NCBI RefSeq assembly: GCF_945859685.1
Contig: NC_079147.1
Coordinates: 137,416,645 to 137,480,644 of the forward strand
Direction: 5' to 3'
DNA: 64,000 nt
Source: Eupeodes corollae
Lineage: Eukaryota > Arthropoda > Insecta > Diptera > Syrphidae
Below, piece by piece: positions 36,950 to 48,227 of the stretch (the first letter of the stretch is position 1; every line of letters starts with the position of its first letter). Made by a program: the position numbers and the translations under genes. The notes below the pieces were generated by a model. That model worked only from the letters and a program-made list of their open reading frames with translations. It did no database searches and was not told the origin of the DNA.

Positions 36950-37689
36950 AGGTCGAATTGTTGCAGGTTTTCTTTACTCTTCTATGGTTCAGATCTGCAG
37001 AGCGATTTGTCCTGAGATATAAGTTCCCTCAGATGTGGCTTGAGGGTTTTTGCTATCGTTGGTGCCGGAGAAAAGAAAGGCTGGCCAAAAAGTATTAACA
37101 TGTTTAAAGATAACTTTAGTGCGAGCGTTGCTAACTTCGAAGAGTTTTTAGCCAACAGCCAAGAGATCCTATAACAAGCAACATTCGCATCACTACACTG
37201 AAGTGTTGTAAAATGGGCAAAGAAATTGCGATCTATACCTAATATCAACAATTTTCATTGCTAGGATTGCTTTTTCAGACTTAACAATACTTTTTTTGTA
37301 TAGCATTTTTTGAGCCTAAAACTAGTTTTTTTTAATTGATAGCACGGCGCGTACTAACTAGGCATGTAGGGGGGGGCGGGCATGCTGCCCCCTGCAACCC
37401 TCCTGCTGAATCACTATAGGATTTGGGGTGGTTGGGAGTTTGGGTATATGCAAAGTACTTTTTGCATTTAAGCACTTAAATCAAAGAAGCACCCCAAAAA
37501 AAAAGCAAGTATGACTGTTGCGCCACCGAAGTTATTTATTTATGGCAGCACTGAACAAAGAACAGGGAAGAAATGTCAAAATCAACCATATTTGTGTGTT
37601 TTGTATGTAAAAAAGTGAACTTTGAGAATTAATTAAAAATAGAAATAAATATTTTATTCACTCTAAAATTCCTATAGTTATTATTTAAT
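36950..37689. other. Non-coding stretch
   Basis: No gene recognised. A G/C run (GGGGGGGGCGGGCATG, then GCCCCCTGC) lies near 37369-37398. GACTGTTGCGCCACC at about 37512-37526 is identical to the last bases of the SINE tail, but no SINE body is attached. Confidence 0.5.
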
Positions 37690-37905
37690 TGCACATATCT
37701 ATCAAATAAAAAAAAAACGCGGGTCGAAATTCGTGCTGCGGTAATGGAAAGTTGAGCCTCGCGTTAAGCGAACCAAACCATTTACACAATTTGCGGAAAT
37801 TGTTTAGGGCTGTGTCTATTTAAAATAAAGTGACAAATCAAACTGAGCATAAATTGAATGACAGCTGTCAAAAAAAACTACTCAAAAAAGTATTGCCAGA
37901 TTTAA
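37690..37905. repeat. Probable end of an old Tc1/mariner-like element
   Basis: AACTGAGCATAAATTGAATG, then GACAGCTGTCA and GTATTGCCAGA (37890-37900), line up with the right end of the relic at 60205-60255. The block at 8117-8127 carries the same GTATTGCCAGA. Interior sequence from 37700 is too diverged to translate. The left boundary is approximate. Confidence 0.45.
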
Positions 37906-38549
37906 AACCACACTTGTAAGAAACACATGTCACTTTTAGTAAAAAGGTACCTTTGGTTGACGACCATTTTAAAAATAAAAAAAAAGACCAGTTTTCTTGC
38001 AACCAATCAGTTGAATTTATCCACGTTCACCCTCTTATATGTTTTAATTTAAACGAACATTATCCTTGTTTCGAACGATAATTTGTATAATAAATTACCA
38101 CCTGTGTTTTATTTCTTTGAGGAAAAGATTTTTGCAGAATTTTATAACTGAACTTGCACTCCGATTGTACTCGTATCTCTGAACCAATTTCCGAACCGCT
38201 TGTGTCCAAACCAAAAACACTCCATTAAAAGACGGGAATCTTTGGTACGTATCACTCTCCATCTCCAACACAATTTTGTATACCAAATAGTATTTGTAAT
38301 TTTGACATTATGTCCATGAATAGACATATGTATGTTAAATTCAACAGTAATTGTAGTATTGTATTTGGGCGCTACAACGGTTGATTTAGTTTTGTTTTGA
38401 CAGCTGATTTTCTGAATTTTCAATATAATTGTAGTTGAGCATGCACAATTATTTTAATGAACATTTTATTGGATTATAAATAAAAATCTACATCAAATTC
38501 TTACGACTGTCAAGTTAGCACTACATTGTTCGAAATTTAAGAACCTGAA
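37906..38549. other. Non-coding stretch
   Basis: AT-rich with short chance frames on the minus strand. No gene or repeat recognised. Confidence 0.45.
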
Positions 38550-38905
38550 TAGAGACTTAATTTAAGTCGTTCAGAGTACACACCTCCACCAACCCCTTCT
38601 TTTGTTTTTGACCCATCTGTGTAAAAATGGATTGACTCATCCTCCAAGAATGTCCTATCCTCCCAAAAAGATCTGGGAGGTATAGAAATCTGGAAGTTTC
38701 TGTTGAATTGCAGTTGGGGGATGGAGTGGATGGATGGACGGAGTGGTCAATGTTGTTGTTAGTCCACTGCGACGAACCTTTGAGCAGCAGAGCTTGCAGC
38801 TATTTGTTTGCTAAATATGTCAAGAGGTGTAAGGTAGAGCAAGGTGTCCAGTGCCGCAGATGGGGTCGTGCAAAGTGATCCGCTTATGCATAGGCAAGCT
38901 GAAAT
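38550..38905 (-). mobile_element. LINE fragment with RNase H domain (I/R1/LOA-like)
   Basis: On the minus strand, near 38885-38800, a block resembles the conserved post-RT 'TTPxxALxxLLxLxPLDI' segment: TTPSAALDTLLYLTPLDIF. After an interval comes SIHFYTDGSKTKEGVGGGVY at about 38635-38575, the start of an RNase H domain (TDGSK motif with its catalytic Asp). This belongs to a LINE group different from the RNase H-less family at 34836. Only a piece remains and stops interrupt it. Confidence 0.65.
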
Positions 38906-39524
38906 ATTAACGTTTACAAACAGTAAAAGTTTACTTATAATAAGGGCCTGGGAATGCGATCCAAATTGGTAACCTGCGATTTTTCTAAAACTTTGACAAA
39001 GTATAAATAAAAATATTTTGTGTAAGATAACAACATTTAAAGTTAATGGGGCATATTCATAGATATTTGCTAAACTCTTGCTAAGTTGTTACTATAAGCA
39101 AGTCAAGAGTTTAAGCTATTTATAAGTAAATTTAAACCTAAGTTTAGAACGAAACCTGTGGTTTAAGTATAAACATAGGAAATCTTGTGTTTAAGTAGTT
39201 ATTATCACAGCCAAATGTTATATTTGATTTTTGTTTGTGAATTGAAAATCTGAAAAGGTAAATCATATCAAATAAATTGAACGTAAACTTGCTGGTGTAG
39301 CAAGTTTATTGGCAATTTTCGCTATAAAGTTCTTTGTCTGACTGCGATAAGTTTTCCTGCCGTTCGCGTTTTACTCGTATATTTAAATCTGGTATTCATC
39401 TTAAATATTATTGAGCGTTGTTAGTTGTTTTTTTTTTATTTTCTATAAAATAATTTTGTTTTACGTACTTTTTTCGACATCCAATTCGAGGAATGACAGC
39501 AAAAATGAAGAAGTTGAAAATATA

Positions 39525-40193
39525 GAGTGCGTGAAGTTAGCCCCCCTTTTTTTGATTTTCCAATTTTGGAAAGTTGTTCCAGGTTGTTCCCGGTTTGTTC
39601 CGCATTGTTCCAAAGTTTTTTTGAAAAATACCCAAAAATGGGGGGTTTAGACCCCAAAAACTGTTTTTGACCTAGCCCCCCCTTTTTCGAAAATCGTTTT
39701 TTTGAAAATTGTTCCAGGTTGTTCTAGTTGTTCTGAACATTGTTCTAAATTTTTGGACCTCTATGATCAAAATTTTAAAAGTTATGGGCAAAATTTGAAA
39801 AAATTCTAGCCCCCCCTTTTTCGAAATTCCAACTTTTTTTATTTTTTTTAGATTCTAAAAAGTGTTCTAACCATTGTTCCAAAAAATGAGAGTCGTAAAA
39901 TGTATATTTTAAGAGATATTGCTTAAAATTTTTTTTTTCAAAAATGCAATATACATCTCCCAATTTTTTTGTTTTTTTTTTTTTAAGCCTATATTTTAAT
40001 AAAACGTGATTAAGCACATGCACAGCAACCAAAACTGGGCTTATAAACTATTATTTACGCTGATGATCGATCTTTCAAAAAAATTACTATTTTGTAAAAA
40101 ATATTTTAGCCTCCCCTTTTCAAAAATTAAAAATTAAAAAAGTGTTCCAAGTCAAACCATACTTCTCAAAGCTCGTATCCAAATTTCGTCCAA
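39525..40193 (+). repeat. Left inverted arm of the foldback-like element
   Basis: The 669-bp arm contains C-tracts followed by T-runs (39541, 39676, 39810, about 40110) about 135-150 bp apart, each near GTTCC-rich sequence. This suggests the arm itself grew from a shorter repeated unit. The matching arm is 41721-42389 on the opposite strand. Confidence 0.9.
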
Positions 40194-40542
40194 AACCATA
40201 AGCGAATAACGCTGAAGGCGCACAAAAAAGAAACAAATAATATTTACCCTCCCGAGTGCCCCCCCTCGAAAAATTTTAAACTTTTAAGCCAAAGCTGTAT
40301 TCTTTCCGGAAAGAACAAAATGCTTTTAAGATTCCAACTCTACGAAGTTAAAAATTAATATGCCTACATTCAAAAAAACATCCCCAACCCCCCCATTTGC
40401 AAACTCCCAAACTTAAACAATATTTTTATATCCATAATCACTCACATCCAATTGTTCCAAAGTTTCATTCAAATATGTTCAAAAATAAAGATATTAAGTC
40501 CAAATAAAACTTAACAGTGTACTACTCTGTTAAACATATTCT

Positions 40543-41720
40543 GGCCCCCCTTTTCCGAAATTCAAAATTCCAAAACTTGTTCCCAATTGTTCCGGGGCTC
40601 TTCTAAATTGTTCCAGAGATTCGTTTCTTAATATTGATTTTTAGTATGAAAAATTTACAAAAAATGCACCCCCGCCCCCCCTTTTCCAAAATCGAAAATC
40701 TAAAACTTTTTCCCTATCCAAACTCACTCAAATCAAATTGTTCCAAAGATTCATTCAAAAATATTCAAAAATGAAGAGTTGAAGCCAAAAAAACACTTTA
40801 AGTCGAAAAATCATGTTATCCTTGTTCTGGCCCCCCTTTTCCGAAATTCAAAATTCCAAAACTTGTTCCCAATTGTTCCGGGGCTCTTCTAAATTGTTCC
40901 AGAGATTCGTTTCTTAATATTGATTTTTAGTATGAAAAATTTACAAAAAATGCACCCCCGCCCCCCCTTTTCCAAAATCGAAAATCTAAAACTTGTTCCC
41001 TATCCAAAATCACTCAAATCAAATTGTTCCAAAGATTCATTCAAAAATATTCAAAAATGAAGAGTTGAAGCCAAAAAAACACTTTAAGTCGAAAAATCAT
41101 GTTATCCTTGTTCTGGCCCCCCTTTTCCGAAATTCAAAATTCCAAAACTTTTTCCCAATTGTTCCGGGGCTCTTCTAAATTGTTCCAGAGATTCGTTTCT
41201 TAATATTGATTTTTAGTATGAAAAATTTACAAAAAATGCACCCCCGCCCCCCCTTTTCCAAAATCGAAAATCTAAAACTTGTTCCCTATCCAAAATCACT
41301 CAAATCAAATTGTTCCAAAGATTCATTCAAAAATATTCAAAAATGAAGAGTTGAAGCCAAAAAAACACTTTAAGTCGAAAAATCATGTTATCCTTGTTCT
41401 GGCCCCCCTTTTCCGAAATTCAAAATTCCAAAACTTGTTCCCAATTGTTCCGGGGCTCTTCTAAATTGTTCCAGAGATTCGTTTCTTAATATTGATTTTT
41501 AGTATGAAAAATTTACAAAAAATGCACCCCCGCCCCCCCTTTTCCAAAATCGAAAATCTAAAACTTGTTCCCTATCCAAAATCACTCAAATCAAATTGTT
41601 CCAAAGATTCATTCAAAAATATTCAAAAATGAAGAGTTGAAGCCAAAAAAACACTTTAAGTCGAAAAATCATGTTATCCTTGTTCTGGCCCCCCTTTTCC
41701 GAAATTCAAAATTCCAAAAC
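40543..41720 (+). repeat. Tandem array of 286-bp units
   Basis: Unit starts (GGCCCCCCTTTTCCG) fall at 40543, 40829, 41115, 41401 and, partially, 41687, a constant spacing of 286 bases. The units are nearly identical, so the array expanded recently. Each unit holds two C-tracts about 130 and 156 bases apart, so it is probably a dimer of an older unit of about 143 bp. Diverged units occur upstream at 40259 and 40388. The repeated 61-codon frame (MFPIQNHSNQIVPKIHSK...) is only a by-product of the repeat. Confidence 0.95.
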
Positions 41721-42389
41721 TTGGACGAAATTTGGATACGAGCTGGGAGAAGTATGGTTTGACTTGGAACACTTTTTTAATTTTTAATTTTTGAAAAGGG
41801 GAGGCTAAAATATTTTTTACAAAATAGTAATTTTTTTGAAAGATCGATCATCAGCGTAAATAATAGTTTATAAGCCCAGTTTTGGTTGCTGTGCATGTGC
41901 TTAATCACGTTTTATTAAAATATAGGCTTAAAAAAAAAAACAAAAAAATTGGGAGATGTATATTGCATTTTTGAAAAAAAAAAAATTTTAAGCAATATCT
42001 CTTAAAATATACATTTTACGACTCTCATTTTTTGGAACAATGGTTAGAACACTTTTTAGAATCTAAAAAAAATAAAAAAAGTTGGAATTTCGAAAAAGGG
42101 GGGGCTAGAATTTTTTCAAATTTTGCCCATAACTTTTAAAATTTTGATCATAGAGGTCCAAAAATTTAGAACAATGTTCAGAACAACTAGAACAACCTGG
42201 AACAATTTTCAAAAAAACGATTTTCGAAAAAGGGGGGGCTAGGTCAAAAACAGTTTTTGGGGTCTAAACCCCCCATTTTTGGGTATTTTTCAAAAAAACT
42301 TTGGAACAATGCGGAACAAACCGGGAACAACCTGGAACAACTTTCCAAAATTGGAAAATCAAAAAAAGGGGGGCTAACTTCACGCACTC
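41721..42389 (-). repeat. Right inverted arm of the foldback-like element
   Basis: Reverse complement of 39525-40193. It ends at the target duplication GAAAATATA. The only visible differences are at the inner end (for example CTCCCAGC against CTCAAAGC). Confidence 0.9.
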
Positions 42390-42591
42390 GAAAATATAAT
42401 AGTATTTTTTTGCTTTAATCTGTCATTTGAAGTATACCTAATTGTAGTAGAATACAACCTTAAACTGGGGTTTTACCAAACACATCAGGAAAATTGGCTA
42501 TGAATACGAGCTGTGTTTATTAAATCAACAAGCCTTAAACTATAGATCAAGAAATCACCACTTTGGTTACTCTCTATGAATGCGCGCCAAT

Positions 42592-43303
42592 ATCGTTTTG
42601 TGTTCTCATAATACTTGAGTCGAAAACGATTTCTTATCAGTTTTATTTATTTATTTATATTTTTATATTTTATGTTTTGTAGGTTTTCGTGTTTTGTACA
42701 TACAATTTTCAATTCTTTTCTCTTTAAAACATTAATAAAAAGTTAGCAACAACATTTATGATTACACAAGGATAATTTCAAAATCTGTTTTTGTTAACTA
42801 GATTTTTAGTCGAAAATTAATTTTTACCAATTTTGGTAGCATTTTTTAAAGACTGTATTTAAGCATTGAATTAAATAATTTTGAAGTCAATACCTTCAAT
42901 ATCAATATTAGAAGTGAACATCAGCTTTTACTTATTATCTTATCTTATTTAGGACAAAAAAACCGACACTTTATTTTTCATTTTAATCTTAAAAAAATGT
43001 CCTCTTACTCTTTCCAGAAACTTGATTATCAATTTTGTAGTCAAAGATGATTTCAGAAAAGTGTCGGCAAAAGAAAAACATTGGCATTTAGCGACAATTA
43101 AATGTAACTGGTTTTTCGTGCAATATTGGGATAATTTCAATATCGTCTAGTAAAAGATCACAGTCAATAATATATTTCGAAATTATTTAAAATGAAATTA
43201 GAGAAAATAGGAAATTAGTCGTTGTTGTTTAGTTTTTTTAGAGTTAGTTTTTCATATATCAATTCCCTGAAAAGCAAATCGGACGTTAGTTGGATATTTG
43301 CTG
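42592..43303. other. Non-coding stretch
   Basis: AT-rich, with no credible gene and no recognised repeat. Confidence 0.5.
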
Positions 43304-43555
43304 TTAAGGCCCTGATTTCTTAATAGTGTTTAAAATTGTTTTCTTCCATGCTGGAAGAAATTTGCTGTTCTTCAAAGTTATATTAAACATTATGAAAACC
43401 GGTCCAGCTAGAGAAGCAGTACATATTTTAAGAAGAATGGGTGGAATTTCGTCTGGACCTGGGTCATTGTCATCATTTAAACTCAAGAACCCATCTTCAA
43501 TTTCGGAAATATTTAATTTTAAACAACCAATATCTGCCTTACATTCAAAAGCCAA
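43304..43555 (-). mobile_element. LINE reverse transcriptase fragment (N-terminal part)
   Basis: The minus-strand frame reads LNDDNDPGPDEIPPILLKIC and then LAGPVFIMFNITL, FLPAWKKTILNTIKKSG. This is the segment just before and at motif 1 of Jockey/CR1-type reverse transcriptases (GPDxIPPxLLK ... WKxxxxxPIxKxG). It is truncated on both sides and differs from the family at 34836, so it belongs to another LINE. Confidence 0.7.
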
Positions 43556-46500
43556 ATATTCGGCTGTTCATGCTGAACTTACATTCGAATTAGCTTAATT
43601 AGATTCAAAATAGTGTGCGAAGGAATCGCAAATACTTGTTAAATTTGAAAATGTTGAGCCAAGGTAATTCATACACCTGGGAATACAAATCGAATTATGT
43701 TTGCTGTTATTGTAGGACCAGAATGACTTAATATTTATTTTAGCTTAGATTGAATTCATTAAATCTAATTTAACTAAAGTTTTTCATTTTCTTAAGGTAT
43801 TTTCTGCTACTTTCGATATTATTATCTTTGAAAATTTGAAGTCAATATCTCGAAATAATCGTTCTTGAGATATGGACGACGAAAAATTGTATCTCGAACA
43901 AATACGGCCGTATGAACTTTTTGAATTAGATTCTAGAGACCTTGAAACATTGAGAATTGTCAGACTTTTCAATTCGACAAATCAGACAACAACGCAATAA
44001 ATAAATTGTGCATGGTTAGTTGTGTTTGGACAATTTTATTTCGTTTTTGGAAATAAACATGTACATTTTATTTCAAGCTTTTTCGCTGAAGCAACGTTGT
44101 CGTCAAACCGAAAGGTATGCACCAGCGATGAAAACTGCACAAATACGTCACAGCTCGACACTCACCGATTATAAAATATTGCCACCGATAAGTTCTGTTT
44201 TTTTTATACCCAGATCAATATTGGGTAAAGTGGCAACATAATCTTAATCCGTGGCGGGCGCCGAAGGTGGCGGGGGAGGACAAGGAATTTGCGATGGGTG
44301 CATATTAACACACGTATTGGTCGTCGACTTTCATAAGGAACGATGAGGCTGCGAACCATCACATTTTGAAATATCATGACTCCCCATTGAGGCAGACATC
44401 CGATATGTAATTAATTTCGTTTGCAGTGTTTAAAGGCCAAAACATTCGTATGAGCCCGAGACTAAGACCGAGATCGAGACGCTTTTGAGAACCCCTTTAT
44501 CTCTTTCTCTTTCAAGTCCGAAGAAGCCAAGTCAAAAACAGCTAACACATATTCAGCACTGCGCAGCGGAGGCGCGACGCGTTTTGCTGTGGCTATTTAT
44601 GTCGGCAACTACCGAATAATTTTCGACCAAAGAAAGAACAAACGCTGAAATCAATACCCAAGGCAATAAATTCTGGAAAAATGTTCATTAAATTATGATT
44701 CGTCTCTCGCATCTCGTTCAGTGTGTGTTGCTGGTGCACAGTGCACAGCTCTCTTTCTTTTTTTGGTTCTCTTTCGAACGCCCGCAGTGACTTAAGAAGG
44801 CGAGTTGAGTTGAAGCTATGCATAAAAAGGTTTAACAACAAGTTTAACAAAAAATACAAAAACAACGTTGTATCTTATACCAGTAGTCCAGAAAATTTGT
44901 ACCAAACGAGGGATGCCCTAATCTGCGGCTACACGGTTGAGGGCTTCTTTTTTCAAAATTATGACACCGACATAAAGAAAAAATGTTGTAAAGACAAGAG
45001 AAGACATCACACACAAAATAAAAAGAACATAACTTGCAGAAAGACTGCCGCTCCCGCTGAACACACCAAGCGCATATGTAGTTAGGGTATACAGTGCTTT
45101 TATCGTTGGACCTCGAATGGAAGCGTGAGGAAATCCTGGCCAACAAATCGGAGCCAACACAAAGTTGACCAGGTCAAGCGCCCCGACTGTGGTTTGAAGC
45201 TATGCTGTGTGTGCTCATCATACAGAAATATACAACACAATAAATTTATGCCGCAGCAAGATCATCAAATCGAACTCATGTTATTGTTTCTTGCTGGAAT
45301 GTTGGATATGTTGTTCAGGGTTTTTCTTCGTCCTTCCGCCATTAAGCGTTGATGTTGTGAAACCCTTTCAAGACTGATCAGATGCAGTGCGAATGTGAGT
45401 GTCAAGTTTGTTTTGCAATTTAATTTCCTTAAAATAAAATTGAATGACAAACTTGTTAAGTGCTGGTACTGAAGTTAAAAGATTAATTGAAAGGTGAAAA
45501 CAATGGAAACGGAGTTGTCAGTGGGTGGTCAGTTTTTATATAGCTAAATTAATTTCACGCGTTCGGTAGCTCCGCCTTTGACTTATTGAATAGAAACAAC
45601 AATGGACCCTTATGAGGCAATCTTGAATGTTACCTCAAGCCTTGTGTTCACTTTAGATCACAAATATACTAAGCTCGAGCTCAATGCCCGAATAGATTTA
45701 TTTTCTATTTTGTCGCCCTTCGACAGCTAACAACTGTATTGTCATTGCAATTTAGTTTGTTTTATTTCAGAATTTGTGTATAGCAGTAGTAATTTCGTTT
45801 CCGTTTTATTTGAACAAAAAAATATATTTTTGTGATCGCAGAAGATCACAATCAACAATTAAATAAAACGCATTCATGTTTTTTAAACTTAATATATTAT
45901 TTATTAAATCAAAGCTTCAGATCCCTTACCACTGGTGGGGGGAAATCTTAGGCTATACGTAGAATGACAACTGTGAACTGCCATTGAATTGATCGATGAA
46001 ACCCTTTTTATACTTATAAAATGTTTACTAAGCAAATCTATCTTCGACTGAAGATCGTTTGCTTTCCTTTGTCTTTTAAAATTGCTGACACAAGAATTCT
46101 TTTAGAATTATTTAAGATGCTTTGGGCACACAAGTTACTGAAGGCAAAATGTGCTGATATGATATTTATAATATCGGATATCATCATCCGCTATGAGATG
46201 AAATTATGAATCAATGTGTGAGCATTACATTTTGTTTATATAAAGATACTTTGTATCTTTCTTCATTATTATAGGGTGTTTAATAATTTTACAAAGTTAT
46301 GTGAGGGTGTTCTGATAATGTAACCTAGTGTCTTTCCATTCTGTTCTTTAATTTACAAAAAAAAAATAAATATAATATTAAAAACCGCAATAAAATTTAA
46401 GTACACTTCAGTAAACTTTCTTCTCAACGCCCGAGGTTTGAAGCTACATTATACATTTTGCAAATTATTAGAGTACGCGTTTTATGACACATGATACCGT

Positions 46501-46959
46501 ATCTTTAAGTCGGTAAAAAACCTGTCAAAAGCCCGACAGGTTTGTACAATATCAATGACAAGTTTAATTTTTTCAATATTTACTGCTCAAAATTTATGAA
46601 AAACATTTTCCGTTGAAAACAGTTTCAATTCAAAATAAATATTGTTCGAGGTTTACATTCGAAGTATACTAACTTCAACTGTCAATTGAACACCTGCGTA
46701 AATTGTACTCCAAATGAAAGAACCAACCAGTCCTCTCGCAAACTTTAAAATTTTTAGAAGGAAATTGTTGATAATTTCCCTGGCCCTAACGATCTAAACC
46801 ACACTTTTACGTCAATTAAAATATACATACTTAAAACTGTGCACCAAATTCCAAAATTGTATATATAGATATTCTAGTGAGTATGTGAGATGATGATGGT
46901 GTCCCATTAAATTCATAAAAAAATGTCCACTTTTAACCACATAATCCTTTTTTATATAG
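43556..46959. other. Non-coding stretch with a GC-richer middle
   Basis: No gene recognised. Sequence from about 44240 to 45360 is GC-richer than its flanks (for example GTGGCGGGCGCCGAAGGTGG near 44253 and GCGCAGCGGAGGCGCGACGCG near 44562). It carries overlapping open frames on both strands (44723-45085 and 44844-45146) without known domains. This could be regulatory or an untranslated exon, but no promoter or splice pair could be assigned. Confidence 0.4.
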
Positions 46960-47290
46960 CTAGCTCATAATTGCCTGATTTCTTGAAACTTGAGAAAGTT
47001 ATTCCTGTACCCAAAAAGCCCCATCATTCTTGTTGTTCTGACTTCCAGCCCAATTGCAACTATAAACATACAATTTTGTGTATTAAGCTGAATCTGTATA
47101 ATTTCGCTTCAGCTGATGATCGGTAAACTTAATTAAAAACTATTTATTAAACCGCAGTCACAGGGTAAAAGTTAGTGACAATTTTTCTGGTTCAATTAAT
47201 CTGCTGGTTGGTGTTCCTCAAAGCTCAGTTTTGAACCCAATGCTATTTTTCATGTTCATAAATGTCTTGCCCCAAAGTTTGTCATAATAT
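46960..47290 (+). mobile_element. Degenerate LINE reverse transcriptase fragment
   Basis: The plus strand reads LPDFLKLEKVIPVPKKPHH near 46975-47030, like the WKxAxVIPVxKKG block. Near 47210-47290, in another frame, it reads GVPQSSVLNPMLFFMFI, like GVPQGSxLxPxLF. Sequence between them is shortened. A short, old copy. Confidence 0.65.
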
Positions 47291-47392
47291 CACTTTACAC
47301 CAACTATCTTCTTAACATGTTTTCAACTTGAATTAGTAGAATCCGTCTCTAGGCTCCACACTCAATAGTAACAATTGTATTGGGTGTATTTA

Positions 47393-47816
47393 TGGTTATA
47401 GCTATCAGTAAAATGTTTGTTTTTAGTTTTGAACATATCTTACAGTTTTATTTCTTTTGAAGCAATAAGATAATTCCTAGATTCGAGTATTTTTTTCAAA
47501 AAAAAAACAATACATTTAATCCATTTTATTTGTTTTAATGATGAAATTTCATTTTACTGAACAGCTAACTGCCAAAAGCCAAAAAACATCCATTTTGTTG
47601 TGCTGTTGGTGTTCCAATTTGTTACTGTTTCAATAACATCATTACAAATGATGTGATGAAAGCAACAGTAAACAAATTGTCTGAGGCGCGAAGCCTCAAA
47701 GTTACATTTAATTTAAGGACGAAATTTACTGCTTGCTATAAACGCTCCTCAGTAAAACATTTCAGATTCCTCCTGTTTGAAATTTTATCGATGGATTTTA
47801 CTGATAGCTATAACCA
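47393..47816. mobile_element. MITE with perfect 22-bp terminal inverted repeats
   Basis: The terminal bases 47393-47414 (TGGTTATAGCTATCAG...) and 47795-47816 are exact reverse complements over 22 positions. The 424-bp unit has no coding sequence. Its centre holds an imperfect 65-bp hairpin (47615-47679) and a small GAGGC/GCCTC hairpin (47683-47697). No target duplication is obvious, so the superfamily is open. Confidence 0.75.
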
Positions 47817-48227
47817 GCCCCTAGGTTAAATCTTTTGTCTGCCTTGACTTATGTTGATACTAAGCTGCGGCTTATTTAATCTTTGTTCGAGACGACTGAC
47901 TTAATGTAGGCTTTACCGAACGTACTTTTCGGACAGAGAATGACAGCTGTCAAATTGTAAATGACACCAGATAAATAATAAATAATAATTATTTTTTTGT
48001 TTTCTCTGAGCTTCAATTACTTGTGTCTTGTGTTACTAGTGTTACTCTTTCATAAATTACAATTCTACTTGTAAGCTATTTTTATTTTTCTCTGAATTTT
48101 CTAACTTTGATACAAAAAAGATACTGACAACTTCCCGTGCCCGTCTGTCTATATTTTTACAAGTTTTACAAAATATTAATACATAACAACATTTTGTATA
48201 AAATAAAAAGTTAAATCAATCAATTCA
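47817..48227. other. Non-coding stretch
   Basis: No gene. TGACAGCTGTCA occurs at about 47941-47952, the same palindrome as in the Tc1/mariner-like ends at 37858 and 60227, but the other parts of those ends are absent. Confidence 0.45.

Larger units (their letters stand above)
39516..42398. mobile_element. Foldback-like element with 669-bp inverted arms and 9-bp target duplication
   Basis: The 2,865-bp unit 39525-42389 begins GAGTGCGTGAAGTTAG and ends with its reverse complement CTAACTTCACGCACTC. The arms 39525-40193 and 41721-42389 are reverse complements across their whole length except for a few bases near the inner end. GAAAATATA flanks both sides (39516-39524 and 42390-42398). Long inverted repeats built from shorter repeats plus a 9-bp duplication are the known traits of Drosophila Foldback elements and of Mutator-like transposons. 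The centre carries tandem 286-bp units. No transposase is encoded, so movement would need a helper. Confidence 0.9.
39048..42588. mobile_element. Terminal-inverted-repeat element interrupted by a foldback element
   Basis: The left end GGGGCATATTCATAGA (39048) and the right end (reverse complement GGCGCGCATTCATAGAGA, ending 42588) match over ATTCATAGA and most of the preceding bases. The three bases AAT flank both sides (39045-39047 and 42589-42591). A 3-bp duplication and a G-rich terminus would fit a PIF/Harbinger-type MITE, but this is an inference. Without the nested 39525-42389 insertion and one 9-bp copy it would be about 660 bp long. It has no coding capacity. A relative lies at 6188. 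Confidence 0.55.

Noticed and set aside
37512..37526. SINE insertion
   Set aside because: Only the last 15 bases of the tail match and no body is attached, so it is too short to call.
40993..41762. Three repeated frames encoding MFPIQNHSNQIVPK...
   Set aside because: They recur with the 286-bp tandem period and are a by-product of the repeat, not genes.
44723..45146. Overlapping 100-120-codon frames on both strands
   Set aside because: Frames on opposite strands with no domain. They most likely reflect the GC-richer composition of the block.
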